Shown here one piece after another: positions 1-9,025 of a DNA stretch of 64,000 nt. This DNA is from an uncultured Bacteroidales bacterium. GTDB taxonomy: Bacteria; Bacteroidota; Bacteroidia; Bacteroidales; SZUA-534. The notes below the pieces were generated by a model. That model was not told where the DNA came from. It made no database searches and saw only the letters and a program-made list of their open reading frames with translations. Every line of letters begins with the position of its first letter. Position 1 is the first letter of the stretch. Both the position numbers and the translations under genes were made by a program. The stretch is from assembly GCA_902790595.1 (NCBI GenBank), contig CADASL010000010.1, positions 62,001 through 126,000 on the forward strand, read 5' to 3'.

Positions 1-1112
1 ACCACAACATTATCAACACCTTGCAGCGATTGCAAAGCCTTCTCGACATTGGCGCGGCAGTGGTTGCACATCATACCATCGACCTTGAATACTCTTTTAT
101 CCATAGCAGTTTTATGTTTTTTAGGTAAAAATCTGTTAATCAGTGCAAAAACAAGCAGTCCGCACATTGCCACGCTGCAAATGGTGCTGAATATGGCCGA
201 ACCGCCGTTGCAGCAGGCGTGCGACTGCACCAAATGGCTTGTGAACCACTCGCGCGGCAGCAGATAATCGATTCCGCAGCCGAAAGCAATGGCACCTGCC
301 GTTATCGATAACAGATAGAGCCACAGCGTTTTGCACCCAAGCACTTTGCGGATTACGAATATCGAAGCCATATTCGACGCGGGTCCAGCCATCAGCAGAA
401 CAAGAGCCGCGCCAGGCGTCAGGCCTTTGAGCATCAGAGCCACGGCAATCGGGATTGAGCCTGTGGCGCAGACGTACATCGGCACCGAAACGGCCAGCAT
501 CGCCGCCATATTCACAACAGGCGTGTCCGCGAAGCGCAGAAAGAATCCGTCGGGCACAAGCACGGTTATCAGCCCAGCCACAGCCAAACCCATCACAAGC
601 CAAAGGCCAATGTCTTGAATCATATCCAGATATCCGTAGCGCAAAGCACCCGCAAGTTTCTGTCGGAAAGTGAGTTGTGCGGTTTCTTCGCTGCGGCGCG
701 ATATGGGCTCGGCGGGCTCGTTGCGGGTGGCAAGCGTCACCAACTGACCGCCGAACAGCGCGGTTACGAGTGCCGCCACGGGGCGCAGAATGGCAAACGG
801 CAGGCCCAGCAGCGACGCGGTGGCAAGTATCGAGTCGACACCTGTCTGTGGTGTGGCAATCAGAAACGACGTGGCAGCACCTTTCGACGCGCCTTCTTTC
901 CGAAGTGACACGGCCGTGGGTATCACGCCGCACGAGCATAGTGGTAGCGGAACGCCAATCAGCGCCGCCCAAACCACGCTGCGGAAATTGTTCTGCCCAA
1001 TGTAGCGGCGGTAGAGACCCGACGGCACAAAGGTGTGCAGCAACCCCGCAACGCCAAATCCGAGCAGCAGATAAGGCGACATTTTGTTAATCAAATCCCA
1101 GATTTCCTGCAT
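1..1112 (-). CDS. Cu/Zn-type efflux permease (SO_0444/DUF318-like) fused to a C-terminal HMA domain; 3' end outside window
   Basis: The minus strand is open from an ATG at 1112 through the window edge (370 codons visible). The first ~330 residues form a polytopic permease with two similar halves; each has a Pro/Cys-rich re-entrant-looking segment (PLPLCSCGVIPTAVSL in the first, MYVCATGSIPIAVAL in the second), as in the DUF318/ArsP-like SO_0444 Cu/Zn efflux family. Without a stop it runs into a heavy-metal-associated domain from about residue 337, with the metal motif GMMCNHC (Cys349, Cys352). Likely exports soft metal ions across the inner membrane, with the HMA domain as metal sensor or donor; the ion is inferred from family. 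The promoter and operator at 1152-1189 link it to a ZIP transporter, an aldo/keto reductase and a methyltransferase. Confidence 0.85.
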   Translation of the reverse strand, partial: MQEIWDLINKMSPYLLLGFGVAGLLHTFVPSGLYRRYIGQNNFRSVVWAALIGVPLPLCSCGVIPTAVSLRKEGASKGAATSFLIATPQTGVDSILATASLLGLPFAILRPVAALVTALFGGQLVTLATRNEPAEPISRRSEETAQLTFRQKLAGALRYGYLDMIQDIGLWLVMGLAVAGLITVLVPDGFFLRFADTPVVNMAAMLAVSVPMYVCATGSIPIAVALMLKGLTPGAALVLLMAGPASNMASIFVIRKVLGCKTLWLYLLSITAGAIAFGCGIDYLLPREWFTSHLVQSHACCNGGSAIFSTICSVAMCGLLVFALINRFLPKKHKTAMDKRVFKVDGMMCNHCRANVEKALQSLQGVDNVV

Positions 1113-1144
1113 AGTTTTTTCCTTTCTCGCAAATTTATCATTAA

Positions 1145-1189
1145 TCCGACGCAAAAATACGGCGCCCACTCTGCAACCGAGTTGCAAAG
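1145..1189. repeat. 45-bp direct repeat, copy 1 (promoter/operator of the permease)
   Basis: Identical over 45 bp to 30081-30125, in the same orientation. It contains the reversed -7 box and the TGCAAC-N3-GTTGCA dyad. The flanks on the dyad side differ: GTGCGGCGCC here, GTTTGAGGC at the other copy. Confidence 0.9.
1152..1186 (-). promoter_or_regulatory. Promoter (-7 box TATTTTTG) with upstream TGCAAC-CGA-GTTGCA operator
   Basis: On the minus strand the Bacteroidota -7 box is at 1159-1152 and the dyad half-sites are at 1172-1177 and 1181-1186, exactly 12 bp upstream of the box. The same spacing recurs at 28994-29028, 30088-30122 and 30224-30258. A dyad between the -33 and -7 regions would suit a repressor or a MerR-type activator. 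The regulator is not in this window. Confidence 0.7.
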
Positions 1190-1245
1190 TGCGGCGCCAT
1201 ATCGCAGCAAGAGAAAATCAAACTAAAAAGTTCACTGTCAGTTGT

Positions 1246-1812
1246 TTATTTTAACGCTTCCACCTGCTTCTTCTCTAACTTTTCAGCAAGCCGCATCGCC
1301 AGAATGGCCACGGGAATGGTGAGCAGAAGGACGAAAACGAGCATCGGGGTGTTGTCGATTACGGGCTTCATCATTGCGTCGTAGCCAGGGCGCATCTCTT
1401 CGACGGCGGCGGCAAGCGAGCCTTCGGTGTCGGTCCACCAGTGGAAGGTGTAGGCGAAGAACGAGAAGGCCAGCGGCAGGAAACTCAGGCGGACGCCCCG
1501 CAGTGTGCTGTAGCCACAACGCCAGCGGACAATTTCGGCGGCGACCGTCAGAAGAACAATGCCAACGACGAACGTTGCATCGGCTTCGCCAGCAATCAGG
1601 AACAGAACGAACAGAAAGCCGTTCAGGACCGTGGCCGCGCCAAAACGCTGCATCGCGGAAGCGGCGGGAAGATAAACAAGCGCCAGCAGCAGCGGCACAA
1701 CCGCGCCTGCGTACGCATAACACGCGGGGTGAATGAGCCCGCTCAAACCGCCTGCAATGAATGACAAAAACCAGGCGAATGCCAGTAACGAAATTTTAAC
1801 TATTGGTTTCAT
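1246..1812 (-). CDS. MptD/Trep_Strep family putative ECF transporter S component
   Basis: A 188-residue integral membrane protein with about five or six hydrophobic segments and a basic C-terminus (EKLEKKQVE). Length and layout fit the Trep_Strep/MptD family of substrate-binding S components of energy-coupling-factor importers. In the family, S components need EcfA ATPases and EcfT; none is adjacent, so it would share a module encoded elsewhere. The 5' region is long (about 380 bp to the nearest promoter-like element at 2192-2270) and contains a terminator-like hairpin at 2111-2140. That suggests attenuation, or loss of an intervening gene. Substrate unknown. Confidence 0.7.
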   Translation of the reverse strand: MKPIVKISLLAFAWFLSFIAGGLSGLIHPACYAYAGAVVPLLLALVYLPAASAMQRFGAATVLNGFLFVLFLIAGEADATFVVGIVLLTVAAEIVRWRCGYSTLRGVRLSFLPLAFSFFAYTFHWWTDTEGSLAAAVEEMRPGYDAMMKPVIDNTPMLVFVLLLTIPVAILAMRLAEKLEKKQVEALK

Positions 1813-2110
1813 TTTTAAAATTTTTAAAGGTTATTGTAAAATGTAAATTAGTGATAATCTGCAAAATATTATTCTCTAACCGATTTTTGCCGATTCGAAC
1901 CAAAAAACATATCGGATAAAATCGGGTTGAATCGGTTAGATATTTTTCATTGTTAATTTTTAATTGTTCATTGTTAATTATAAATCTGTGTAAATCAGTT
2001 ATATCTGTATTCCCGATAACTATCGGGACAGTGTTCTTGTTGTTTCATTTCGGACGCACGCAGTGCGTTCCTACGTCGTCCAAAAACGAACAACATTCAG
2101 AATCGTTCAC

Positions 2111-2140
2111 AAAAAAAAGGAACCCGTTTCCGACCCCCTT
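2111..2140 (-). terminator. Attenuator-like hairpin with U tract
   Basis: On the minus strand GGGGGTCG-GAAA-CGGGTTCC is followed by eight T. The stem has wobbles and one mismatch, but it is clearly related to the better hairpin at 15455-15484. Both lie between a copy of the dispersed promoter element and the gene downstream. Confidence 0.5.
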
Positions 2141-2191
2141 TTCCTGACTATTAAAAATCAAACTATGGTGTAATTGTTTTGCCATTAAACT

Positions 2192-2270
2192 GAACGCTGT
2201 ACGTTTTTAAACGCTACAAAAATCAGCCGTAAAACGGAATTGGGCAATCCCCATTAGTTGGGATTTGCGG
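2192..2270 (-). promoter_or_regulatory. Dispersed palindromic promoter element, copy a
   Basis: The palindrome AATCCC...GGGATT has half-sites at 2246-2251 and 2260-2265. On the minus strand it is followed by GATTTTTG and a conserved downstream block (revcomp of GAACGCTGTACGTTTTT). Other copies are at 10290, 15588, 18308, 20651 and 27858. Confidence 0.55.
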
Positions 2271-2517
2271 TGCAGAATGTGGCAAGTTGGGGGGATTGGA
2301 TTGGAACGCAGATTGTTTTTCGCACTGACCACACAAGAAAACACTGATTTACACAGATTTCTTTTCTAACCACGGAAATCGCGGAAAACACGGAAAGTGG
2401 CAACCTGAAGGTTGCTGTTTTGTGCGCTAACCAAACTAATCCAAAATGAAACCAAATTATGCAACTGACTGTTGAGACGGCGTGCCTTTAATTTCGCAAC
2501 ACGCAAAAAATACAGCG

Positions 2518-4893
2518 CTAACGTTGTGCAACTTCAGCTTCCCCTCTTTTGCAATACTCTTTAAACACTCGTGCGGGCATTGCCACTCCTCTTGCCGCAT
2601 TTTGGTCGATACCGTATGTAAATGGGTGGGGCAAAGACGTGTATTGTGATAATTCAAGTTTGACGCGATAAGGTTTGTCGTAACCATTGTAACGACTGCC
2701 ACCGACCAGCTTATCCCGCTCCAAAATTTCTTTAGCATCAATTACTGAAAAACTTTCTACACGATAGAATCCCGTTACTTTATGCTCGTTTATGGCTGCA
2801 AAGTATTTTATCTGTTGGAAATCAACTCCCGACAACAACGTGCTGTAGCCAGAGATAAACTCTACAGCCGTTCCGTTGGAAATTTCTGCAACATTATTGT
2901 TGACGTGTGTGTCAATTGACGAAAGGAAATATGGACCTTTACCAACACCATCTTCCTCATACCTCAATCCTTTCTGTGGAATGGCCTTTTCAAGCAATGT
3001 TTCCGCAGGTTTATCATCTTCAAGCCACGTTTTTATTTGCTGATACAGAACATCTTCGGACGAAGTGTCATCAAGCAGCAAAGCATTATATGAGCCATCT
3101 TCATTATACATTTGTAGCCAATGGCCGCCAGGTTTCAGTGGAAAGGCACCAATATTTACCTCATCAACACTTCGCTGATAGTATGAGCCAACGAACTCAT
3201 TTTTAGTCATATTGCCAGGATAGAGCACGTAGCCGCCAATCACCTCGCGCTTAGGACGCTCATCGGCTGATTGATTATAGTAAATAGCGTCGCGGTAGCG
3301 GTGAAGTTGGTTTATGGCATCGACAGGCGGCACATCAACACCTTTTACCGCCGTGTCACGAATGCGGTATTTGGCATCGAAAAGATAGGTGTATTGTATC
3401 GTGTTGGCGGTTTTGCTGAGCCGCAGTACAATGTCGGGACGCTGTTCGGTGGTCTTCGAAGTGGTGTCGGCAATATCGGTGTTTTTGTTTATTGCCGACT
3501 CGTCTTTCAATTGTTCTTCATCGTCGGTTGTGGCGTTATACATCAGCGAAGCGAGTTGCACATCGGGCTGTTCGCTTTCAACAAAAATCACTTCTGATTT
3601 ACTTCCCTGAAGCAATGTTTTGATAAAGTCGCCACTAATTGCCTTGTTTGTGTCCGTGTCACTATCCTTGACAGAAGCCTTGTCGCGCAGAATGTGCTGC
3701 ACCATCCGTTTCACCATTATGAAGCACCAAATCTCGTAGAGCTCCGAAATGTCTTTCACTTCAAGTTGCATAACGCCGTCCTGCAAGTCGTAACCACATT
3801 GAAGTTTAATCCAGTTTTCGTATACATCGCGGTAGCCAGCAGCTTGTTTCATAACCAGAGAATCCTGCGAGAACCCTCGGAATGCGCCAATGCCACGAAA
3901 AAACGAATCGTTGGCAAGGGTATCCAACTCATTCTCCATTTCTGCAATTTCATCGCGCATACCAATATTATCAGCTTTCAGCACCAACTCAACATTGCGG
4001 CTGACACGCTTGAAGCGGTCAGAAATGTTTGCCAGAGCGTATTTCAAGAATCGGTTTTCGACAGTATCCTTACTCAAATACATCTCCTCCATACGGTATA
4101 AATGCTCAGGACTATCTTTGAATTCCTCATACTCATTTTCCAAATCGACGGGCATATACGGCATCCGCTCGGCTCGCTCGTAGCGCACCACGGTTTGCAA
4201 TCGGCGTTTTGGATTGCCGATAATGAGCCGTGCAGCGTAGGTAATATTTTTGAAACAATCGCGGAAAATCTGCCACCAGATTAAGTCGGGCGACTCATTG
4301 TTTGACGAGCGGAATGTCAGATAGGTCTCTTTCAGGTATGAGTAACTGAGCATTGCAAACTCCTCCTCAATGTCGCGAATCACGTTGCGCATATCGGTGC
4401 GGTAGTCCATCTTGTAGCTAAGCACCTCGGTGGTGAAGTCAAGGTTTTGCGCCTTGCCGTCTTTCTCATAAAGAACTTTGATATTGGTTCGTCCAACCTG
4501 ATTCCGATAGTTGACCGACCCGAAAATAATATCATCTTCTGCAGCAACGTGTATATTCCGTTCCTTGCCGATAGTGAGCCCCAATAATTTGACATTGGGC
4601 TCGTTGGCTTTAACGTGCAACGGATAATCGGTGTTCTCAAAGAAAAAAGCATCCCAATCGTGCGTTTGTTCTTCGGTTATCCATTCTTCACTTTCACCCC
4701 GACGAAACTCAACACCTTCCGACGTCTGTCCAAAAATTGCTTTTTTTCGTTTTTGAACATCTGCGTCATCACCATTAATCCGCAGATTATCGACACACTC
4801 CCTGATTCGCCTGCCATAGTTCGGACAAGTGAAACTGATAGTTACATCGCTGTTGCGGACATCGAAATGTTCTATGACTGCGTATTCTGCCAT
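2518..4893 (-). CDS. DUF2357 / PD-(D/E)XK nuclease subunit of a LlaJI/BsuMI-like NTP-dependent restriction system
   Basis: A 791-residue protein: an N-terminal DUF2357-type region (about 1-390), an acidic linker (about 405-480), then a nuclease core with RPD (Asp487) and FDAKYR (Asp506, Lys508), the D...(D/E)xK pattern of the PF04411 nuclease fold. Members of this family sit beside McrB-like NTPases and cut DNA under NTPase control. The start ATG overlaps the stop of the McrB-like gene by one base, so the two are translationally coupled. With the cytosine methyltransferase upstream this makes a three-gene operon. The recognition sequence cannot be read from the protein. Confidence 0.8.
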   Translation of the reverse strand: MAEYAVIEHFDVRNSDVTISFTCPNYGRRIRECVDNLRINGDDADVQKRKKAIFGQTSEGVEFRRGESEEWITEEQTHDWDAFFFENTDYPLHVKANEPNVKLLGLTIGKERNIHVAAEDDIIFGSVNYRNQVGRTNIKVLYEKDGKAQNLDFTTEVLSYKMDYRTDMRNVIRDIEEEFAMLSYSYLKETYLTFRSSNNESPDLIWWQIFRDCFKNITYAARLIIGNPKRRLQTVVRYERAERMPYMPVDLENEYEEFKDSPEHLYRMEEMYLSKDTVENRFLKYALANISDRFKRVSRNVELVLKADNIGMRDEIAEMENELDTLANDSFFRGIGAFRGFSQDSLVMKQAAGYRDVYENWIKLQCGYDLQDGVMQLEVKDISELYEIWCFIMVKRMVQHILRDKASVKDSDTDTNKAISGDFIKTLLQGSKSEVIFVESEQPDVQLASLMYNATTDDEEQLKDESAINKNTDIADTTSKTTEQRPDIVLRLSKTANTIQYTYLFDAKYRIRDTAVKGVDVPPVDAINQLHRYRDAIYYNQSADERPKREVIGGYVLYPGNMTKNEFVGSYYQRSVDEVNIGAFPLKPGGHWLQMYNEDGSYNALLLDDTSSEDVLYQQIKTWLEDDKPAETLLEKAIPQKGLRYEEDGVGKGPYFLSSIDTHVNNNVAEISNGTAVEFISGYSTLLSGVDFQQIKYFAAINEHKVTGFYRVESFSVIDAKEILERDKLVGGSRYNGYDKPYRVKLELSQYTSLPHPFTYGIDQNAARGVAMPARVFKEYCKRGEAEVAQR

Positions 4894-6572
4894 CAGGTCC
4901 AGTACGAAACAAATTGTTTGCTGTTAAGCGTTTCAGCCATCTGCTCCAATTTCTCGTGCGATTTCGGATAAACGGTGGTTATTACCGATTGCAGATTGTC
5001 CAACAAATTGTCAATCGAGCGTTTGTCGCCTTCGATTCGTGAAAGGATTTTCATTAGTGTGAACTCGTCCAAAGCCGCGTTTATATCGGCATCGGGGTTC
5101 AACTGCCGCGCGGCGCTCACATAGAGCAACGCCTCGTTGGCGGCACGGTAGCCGAGTTTGAACGGCGTGTTGTTCAATGTGGTGTTTATGGACGTCAAAT
5201 ACGTTTTCACATCTTCGGCTCCGTTATTCTCGGCATCCAATCCGCGTATCGGGCGGTGAATGAGCCAATCGCGCATTCCTTCGTCCATCTCGGCCACAGT
5301 GTTTTCACTCTCGCCGTTGAAGAAAGCATCGTACTCCACATCGTTCATAACGATTGACATTGCACGGTCGAGCACCTTGCGGCTGAACGAGAATGTGGTC
5401 TCGTCCATATTGACGGTGCCAAGCACAAGAAGGTTCGGCGGCAAGGTCAATCCTTTGGTGCGGAAACGTTCTACAAGTTTTGCTTCAGGGCTGTCGGCTC
5501 TGACATTGGCCGCATCGACAGTGCCCACAAGGTGGTTGAGCATAGCCGTGCAGACATCGTTGCCAAATTCGGCGAATGGTTTAACTATTGGGTCGGTCTC
5601 GTATTCGCCATTTTCGAGCGAACGGCTCTCGATTGCGCTTAAGAACTCGGCAAAATATTGTTCGACGGGCGCAAGGTTCATCTCGTCGAGACAGAGAAAG
5701 AATGGTACATCTTGATTCTGCCAAGCCCTTGCCACAAACTCGACGAACGGCGTGAACTCATAATGAGCACCTCCAATATTCGATTTGTAGCCCACCACCT
5801 CAAGTGAATTGTGCCAATTAGGTTTCACCTGCACCAACTCAAAATTGGCAGGTTTGTGAAGTTGCCACCTATTGAAACCGTTAGCAACTGACTTTGGGTC
5901 ATATTTCCGTTGCAATTTCTCGGTTACGCTTGCCTTTGCCAACTCCCTAACAATGCGGCTTTTACCTGTTCCGCTTATGCCTGCCAAAAGCACAAATGGC
6001 TTGGTGCGTAGGGCGGTGAGAAGGGAATTGTATGCATCGTTATCGGGTTGTTGAAGTTGTTGATTATTAATGGTCCTACCATTTCTGCCGATATTTCTAT
6101 CGGTAGAGAAATCCATATAAAAACTGTTGCCTTCCTTTTTGAAAACTATGTCTGTTCTACCGTAGTTAAGCAAATCGTTTTTGGTGATTAATGCGCCTGA
6201 TTTTAACCCTAAACGGTGGCGAATATACAATCCAAAAATTCTATTGCTTTCAGGTGTTGAAAGGGCTTGTGGGTCTCCGTCTTTTATCTTGGGTTGAGAA
6301 CGATTGAATATATAATCCTTTCCTAAATCATCAGTAATAATGAAAATTTCACTTTTTGGGAAAAAATCAGACGTATAAACTTCTTGCGGCAACTGAATGT
6401 AAGATTCATTACCAGTTCTTGAAACATCTCGCAACATTCCAGTATTAGGATTAAACGCCCAATTTAATCCATACATAACACCATAATTACTTCTCTCGTC
6501 AAGAAGGTTGATTCTTACGGTGTTGTCATCAATAAAACCAAATTCCATTATTTCTTCAAATAAATCAGGCAT
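4893..6572 (-). CDS. McrB-like AAA+ NTPase, motor/specificity subunit of the restriction system
   Basis: A 559-residue protein. Residues 1-190 have no recognisable catalytic motif and are probably the DNA-recognition part. Residues 190-510 are an AAA+ module: Walker A GISGTGKS (198-205), Walker B FLCLDEMNLAP (Asp296, Glu297), and a sensor/arginine region GTVNMDETT...KVLDRA. This layout fits LlaJI/BsuMI-type McrB relatives, which translocate or assemble on DNA with NTP hydrolysis and activate the partner nuclease. It lies 21 bp after the methyltransferase stop and overlaps the nuclease start by one base. GTP versus ATP use cannot be decided from the sequence. Confidence 0.82.
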   Translation of the reverse strand: MPDLFEEIMEFGFIDDNTVRINLLDERSNYGVMYGLNWAFNPNTGMLRDVSRTGNESYIQLPQEVYTSDFFPKSEIFIITDDLGKDYIFNRSQPKIKDGDPQALSTPESNRIFGLYIRHRLGLKSGALITKNDLLNYGRTDIVFKKEGNSFYMDFSTDRNIGRNGRTINNQQLQQPDNDAYNSLLTALRTKPFVLLAGISGTGKSRIVRELAKASVTEKLQRKYDPKSVANGFNRWQLHKPANFELVQVKPNWHNSLEVVGYKSNIGGAHYEFTPFVEFVARAWQNQDVPFFLCLDEMNLAPVEQYFAEFLSAIESRSLENGEYETDPIVKPFAEFGNDVCTAMLNHLVGTVDAANVRADSPEAKLVERFRTKGLTLPPNLLVLGTVNMDETTFSFSRKVLDRAMSIVMNDVEYDAFFNGESENTVAEMDEGMRDWLIHRPIRGLDAENNGAEDVKTYLTSINTTLNNTPFKLGYRAANEALLYVSAARQLNPDADINAALDEFTLMKILSRIEGDKRSIDNLLDNLQSVITTVYPKSHEKLEQMAETLNSKQFVSYWT

Positions 6573-6593
6573 ATATCAAAATTTTATTGTTAA

Positions 6594-7661
6594 TCAAATA
6601 TTTGCATCCATTGAGTCATAAGGTATTCCTGCAAAAGTCTTTAGGATTGCCTCGAATATTATTTGAGCACCTGCACAAGGCACGGCCATACCTATCTGCT
6701 TTCTAACAGACTCTTTGCTTCCTTCAAAGACAAAATCATCAGGAAATGTTTGCAATCTTGCACGTTCTCTATTTGTCAGAGCGCGGTTTTCGCTCCAATG
6801 GTAAATATGCGTTCCGCCGCCACCTGAACCTGTTACTGTATATGCAGGTTTTTCAGGGTCTAATCGCTTATATATTTGGCTAATTTTTGCGCCTTTTACA
6901 TTCAATTTCAAATCATCGGGAAGATTTGCGGTAAAAGCATTTTCTCCAGGTTTGATATATTTTAGGCGTTCAACAACACTTTTCGATTGAGCCGTTAATT
7001 CATTGTTTGTCGCATCTGATTGAATTGGTGGGTTTTCAATTGCTTCCTTACAAGTTTTTAAGTTGTAATTCTTTGTTGAAGGAATCTTGAACTCAAACGG
7101 CAAATCTTCTCTTATGCCAACAATGATAACGCGGTGGCGGGCTTGTGGTATTCCATACTCCTCGAACTTGTATAAGTTTGGATATATTCTATATCCTGCG
7201 GCCCTCATTTCTGCTTTTATCTTCTCAAATGTTTTTCCTTCGTTTGCGCTTTTTATTCCTCCAACATTCTCTGCAAGGAACCACATAGGGTGAAATTTTC
7301 TCAGGGTTCTAATGCCATAAGTATAAAGTGGTCCATATTTACCATTGATTCCTTTTTGCTCGCCAACTACTGAAAAATCATTACAGGGAAAACCAAATGC
7401 GAGAGCGTCTATTTGTGAAAGAGATTCAATGTCAAGAGTGTGCACATCTTGACAAATTACGGTATTTCTTAACGATTCGTCTTTGTTACAAATATTGCGA
7501 AAATAAGTATCGCAAGTGTCAGAATCATAATCATTTGCCCATTCGTGAACAATTTTAAATTCAGGTGCTTCTGCTATATGGGCATTGATTGCGCCACAAG
7601 CAAGTCCGCCAGGTCCGCAAAAAAGTTCTCCCAATCTAAAGGTTATAGGTTTGTTTGACAC
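6594..7661 (-). CDS. DNA (cytosine-5) methyltransferase of the same restriction locus
   Basis: A 355-residue C5-methyltransferase with ordered motifs: I (FCGPGGLACG, near residue 14), IV (GFPCNDFSVVG, catalytic Cys93), VI (ENVGG, Glu131), VIII (QARHRV), and IX (NRALTNRERARLQTFPDDF). The variable target-recognition region lies between VIII and IX. Known LlaJI and BsuMI loci carry two C5-methyltransferases; only one is here, so it may modify both strands of a palindrome or a partner may lie elsewhere. It is the first gene of the three-gene operon. The region just upstream holds a structured RNA on the same strand, whose 3' hairpin would separate the two transcripts. Confidence 0.9.
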   Translation of the reverse strand: MSNKPITFRLGELFCGPGGLACGAINAHIAEAPEFKIVHEWANDYDSDTCDTYFRNICNKDESLRNTVICQDVHTLDIESLSQIDALAFGFPCNDFSVVGEQKGINGKYGPLYTYGIRTLRKFHPMWFLAENVGGIKSANEGKTFEKIKAEMRAAGYRIYPNLYKFEEYGIPQARHRVIIVGIREDLPFEFKIPSTKNYNLKTCKEAIENPPIQSDATNNELTAQSKSVVERLKYIKPGENAFTANLPDDLKLNVKGAKISQIYKRLDPEKPAYTVTGSGGGGTHIYHWSENRALTNRERARLQTFPDDFVFEGSKESVRKQIGMAVPCAGAQIIFEAILKTFAGIPYDSMDANI

Positions 7662-7734
7662 AAAAAATCATCTTTCTCGCCCGCCAAACACCCCGAATCG
7701 GACCTTATTATCAATCTGTTATCCTACGGCCACA

Positions 7735-8024
7735 AACAAAAAACGTGGGTATCTGAACCCTTACCCGTCCGTTCTTGTGGTGTAGGAAGACCATTGGCTA
7801 AACGAGCAAAGAGACACCCACGTTGCGTGTATATAGCCCGCAGAAGTGTGCAGGGACAAAAGTGCCCCAATGCACACCCACGGAATGCTTATACCACACC
7901 CGTAGCATCGTCTTTTGCATTGTCTTTGAGCCGTTTTGAAATTTCCTACGTTTCAAGAACCAAAAACAAGCATCAGGCTGACGCCTTTATGTATGTAGCG
8001 CAGCGGCAAAAATTTTGCGCGCGG
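7735..8024 (-). ncRNA. Structured RNA of about 290 nt, copy 1 (unidentified family)
   Basis: A -7 box TACCTTTG (8038-8031) predicts a minus-strand start near 8024. Pairing (plus-strand coordinates): a long-range arm CAAGAAC 7954-7960 with GTTCTTG 7771-7777, TTCCTAC 7943-7949 with GTAGGAA 7782-7788, and AGCC 7929-7932 with GGCT 7796-7799. The 3' end pairs AACGTGGGT (7742-7750) with ACCCACGTT (7816-7824) and ends in a run of six T. The second pairing crosses the first, so it is a pseudoknot or a switch. Copy 2 at 17.9-18.2 kb keeps the same architecture with different bases, which supports a real RNA. It could belong to a Bacteroidales 6S-like/Bacteroidales-1 class; that is untested. Confidence 0.65.
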
Positions 8025-8045
8025 CAAAGGCAAAGGTAGAAAATG
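8005..8045. repeat. Promoter-containing direct repeat flanking rhuM, copy 1
   Basis: Shares GCGCGGCAAAGGCAAA and GAAAATG around a changed pair of bases with 9050-9087. The adjoining block 7989-8010 (TATGTATGTAGCGCAGCGG and on) is also found at 9372-9394, in the leader of the ORF6N pseudogene. Confidence 0.75.
8031..8038 (-). promoter_or_regulatory. -7 box TACCTTTG driving structured RNA copy 1
   Basis: Matches the Bacteroidota consensus TAnnTTTG on the minus strand. It sits inside a segment (8005-8045) that is repeated at 9050-9087 in front of the RhuM gene. Confidence 0.65.
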
Positions 8046-8131
8046 TTGGCGGAATTTGGGGAATGGGAAATGTTAAAAATGAAAAATGCTGGGGAAGCGG
8101 TGGTGTTTCGGGCGAGATTTTGGGGCTTTTC

Positions 8132-9025
8132 TTACTGCAATTTGTTCAGCAAGTCATCGGTCGTGATTTCCATTTTGCTGAAGGCGAACCACTTCTTGCC
8201 CAAATCTTTGAGCGAAGCGCCAATGTGGTAAACCGCGTCGTCAATGCAAAGGAAACGGTCGTGGGCGTTGGCGAAGGTTTCGGCTGCAAGTGGCGGATAT
8301 TGGGCGTTGTGTCGGTCAATGTCGAGTTGCAGTTGCCGAGAGATTGCTTTGGTGAGAATGCGAGCCGTTACACCGCTCTGGCGCTTATCGAGCATTGTGA
8401 GCACGGTGTCGTCAACATAGTTGTCGAACAGAACTATCCGCTTTTCGGCCGCACGCACAAGGTCGCACACAAACGTGTAAGCGTCGAAAATCTGGCCGTC
8501 GAAGAATATGCCTTGTGTGGGTGGAAGCGAAGTTCTGACAAAGAAATCCACCTTTTCTTCAAGGTGTTGAATCCTTTCGGAATGGTCTTGCAACTGCCCG
8601 TTAATTTGAACAATATTCCGATTAATGCTATATCCTTGCAAAAGGTGTTCTTTAAGAACTTCGGTAGCCCATTTGCGGAACATTATGCCACGCTTAGTGT
8701 TTACTCTGTAGCCCACAGAAATAATCGCGTCAAGATTATAATACTCCAACACTCTTGTAACATTTCGTGAGCCTTCTTTTTGAACTGTTCGGAATTTCCG
8801 AACAGTTGCTTCTTTCGACAATTCGTGTTGTTGGTAAATGCTTTTAATGTGTTCACTCACATTCGCTTTGCTCGATTGGAAAAGTTCAACCATTTGCATT
8901 TGCGTCAGCCACACGGTTTCCTCCGACAATTGGACGTCCAAACGCAGCGAATCATCATCGCTTTGATATACGATTACTGAATTATCTTCGGGTTGGTACA
9001 AATCCAATTTTTCATCCATAAACAT
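8132..9025 (-). CDS. RhuM-family protein with C-terminal HxD-type domain
   Basis: A 297-residue protein. The N-terminal ~180 residues carry the RhuM hallmarks (VWLTQMQMVELFQSSKANVS, SRNVTRVLEYYNLDAIISVG, GIMFRKWATEVLKEHLLQGY). The C-terminal ~100 residues resemble a phospholipase-D-like element (HDRFLCID...YHIGASLKDLGKKW). RhuM proteins are common in Bacteroidota beside restriction and mobile loci; their biochemical role is not established. A -7 box TATATTTG at 9080-9073 lies about 48 bp upstream. The second ATG (residue 3) is an equally possible start. The gene is bracketed by promoter-containing direct repeats. Confidence 0.8.
   Translation of the reverse strand: MFMDEKLDLYQPEDNSVIVYQSDDDSLRLDVQLSEETVWLTQMQMVELFQSSKANVSEHIKSIYQQHELSKEATVRKFRTVQKEGSRNVTRVLEYYNLDAIISVGYRVNTKRGIMFRKWATEVLKEHLLQGYSINRNIVQINGQLQDHSERIQHLEEKVDFFVRTSLPPTQGIFFDGQIFDAYTFVCDLVRAAEKRIVLFDNYVDDTVLTMLDKRQSGVTARILTKAISRQLQLDIDRHNAQYPPLAAETFANAHDRFLCIDDAVYHIGASLKDLGKKWFAFSKMEITTDDLLNKLQ

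Larger units (their letters stand above)
1813..2517. other. Intergenic region without a credible gene
   Basis: About 700 bp between the S component and the 3' end of the restriction locus. It holds a hairpin with U tract (2111-2140), the dispersed palindromic element (2192-2270), a short tract of degenerate CACAGAT/CACGGAA-type repeats (2325-2400), a hairpin GCAACC-TGAA-GGTTGC (2400-2415), and a 25-bp motif (2429-2453) that recurs beside the second restriction locus. Confidence 0.6.

Noticed and set aside
136..972. A 278-codon reading frame rich in Arg and Cys on the minus strand
   Set aside because: It is an out-of-frame shadow of the permease-HMA gene, whose own frame is open from 1112 to the window edge and encodes clear family motifs.
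7735..8024. tmRNA or RNase P RNA as the identity of the structured RNA
   Set aside because: No tRNA-like ends or CCA, no proteolysis-tag frame, and none of the conserved RNase P core motifs. Two divergent copies per 10 kb also argue against both.
7794..8039. Small reading frames inside the structured RNA regions, including MWDELTRK-type peptides near 17.9 kb
   Set aside because: They follow conserved helices, not codons; the two RNA copies do not conserve any peptide.
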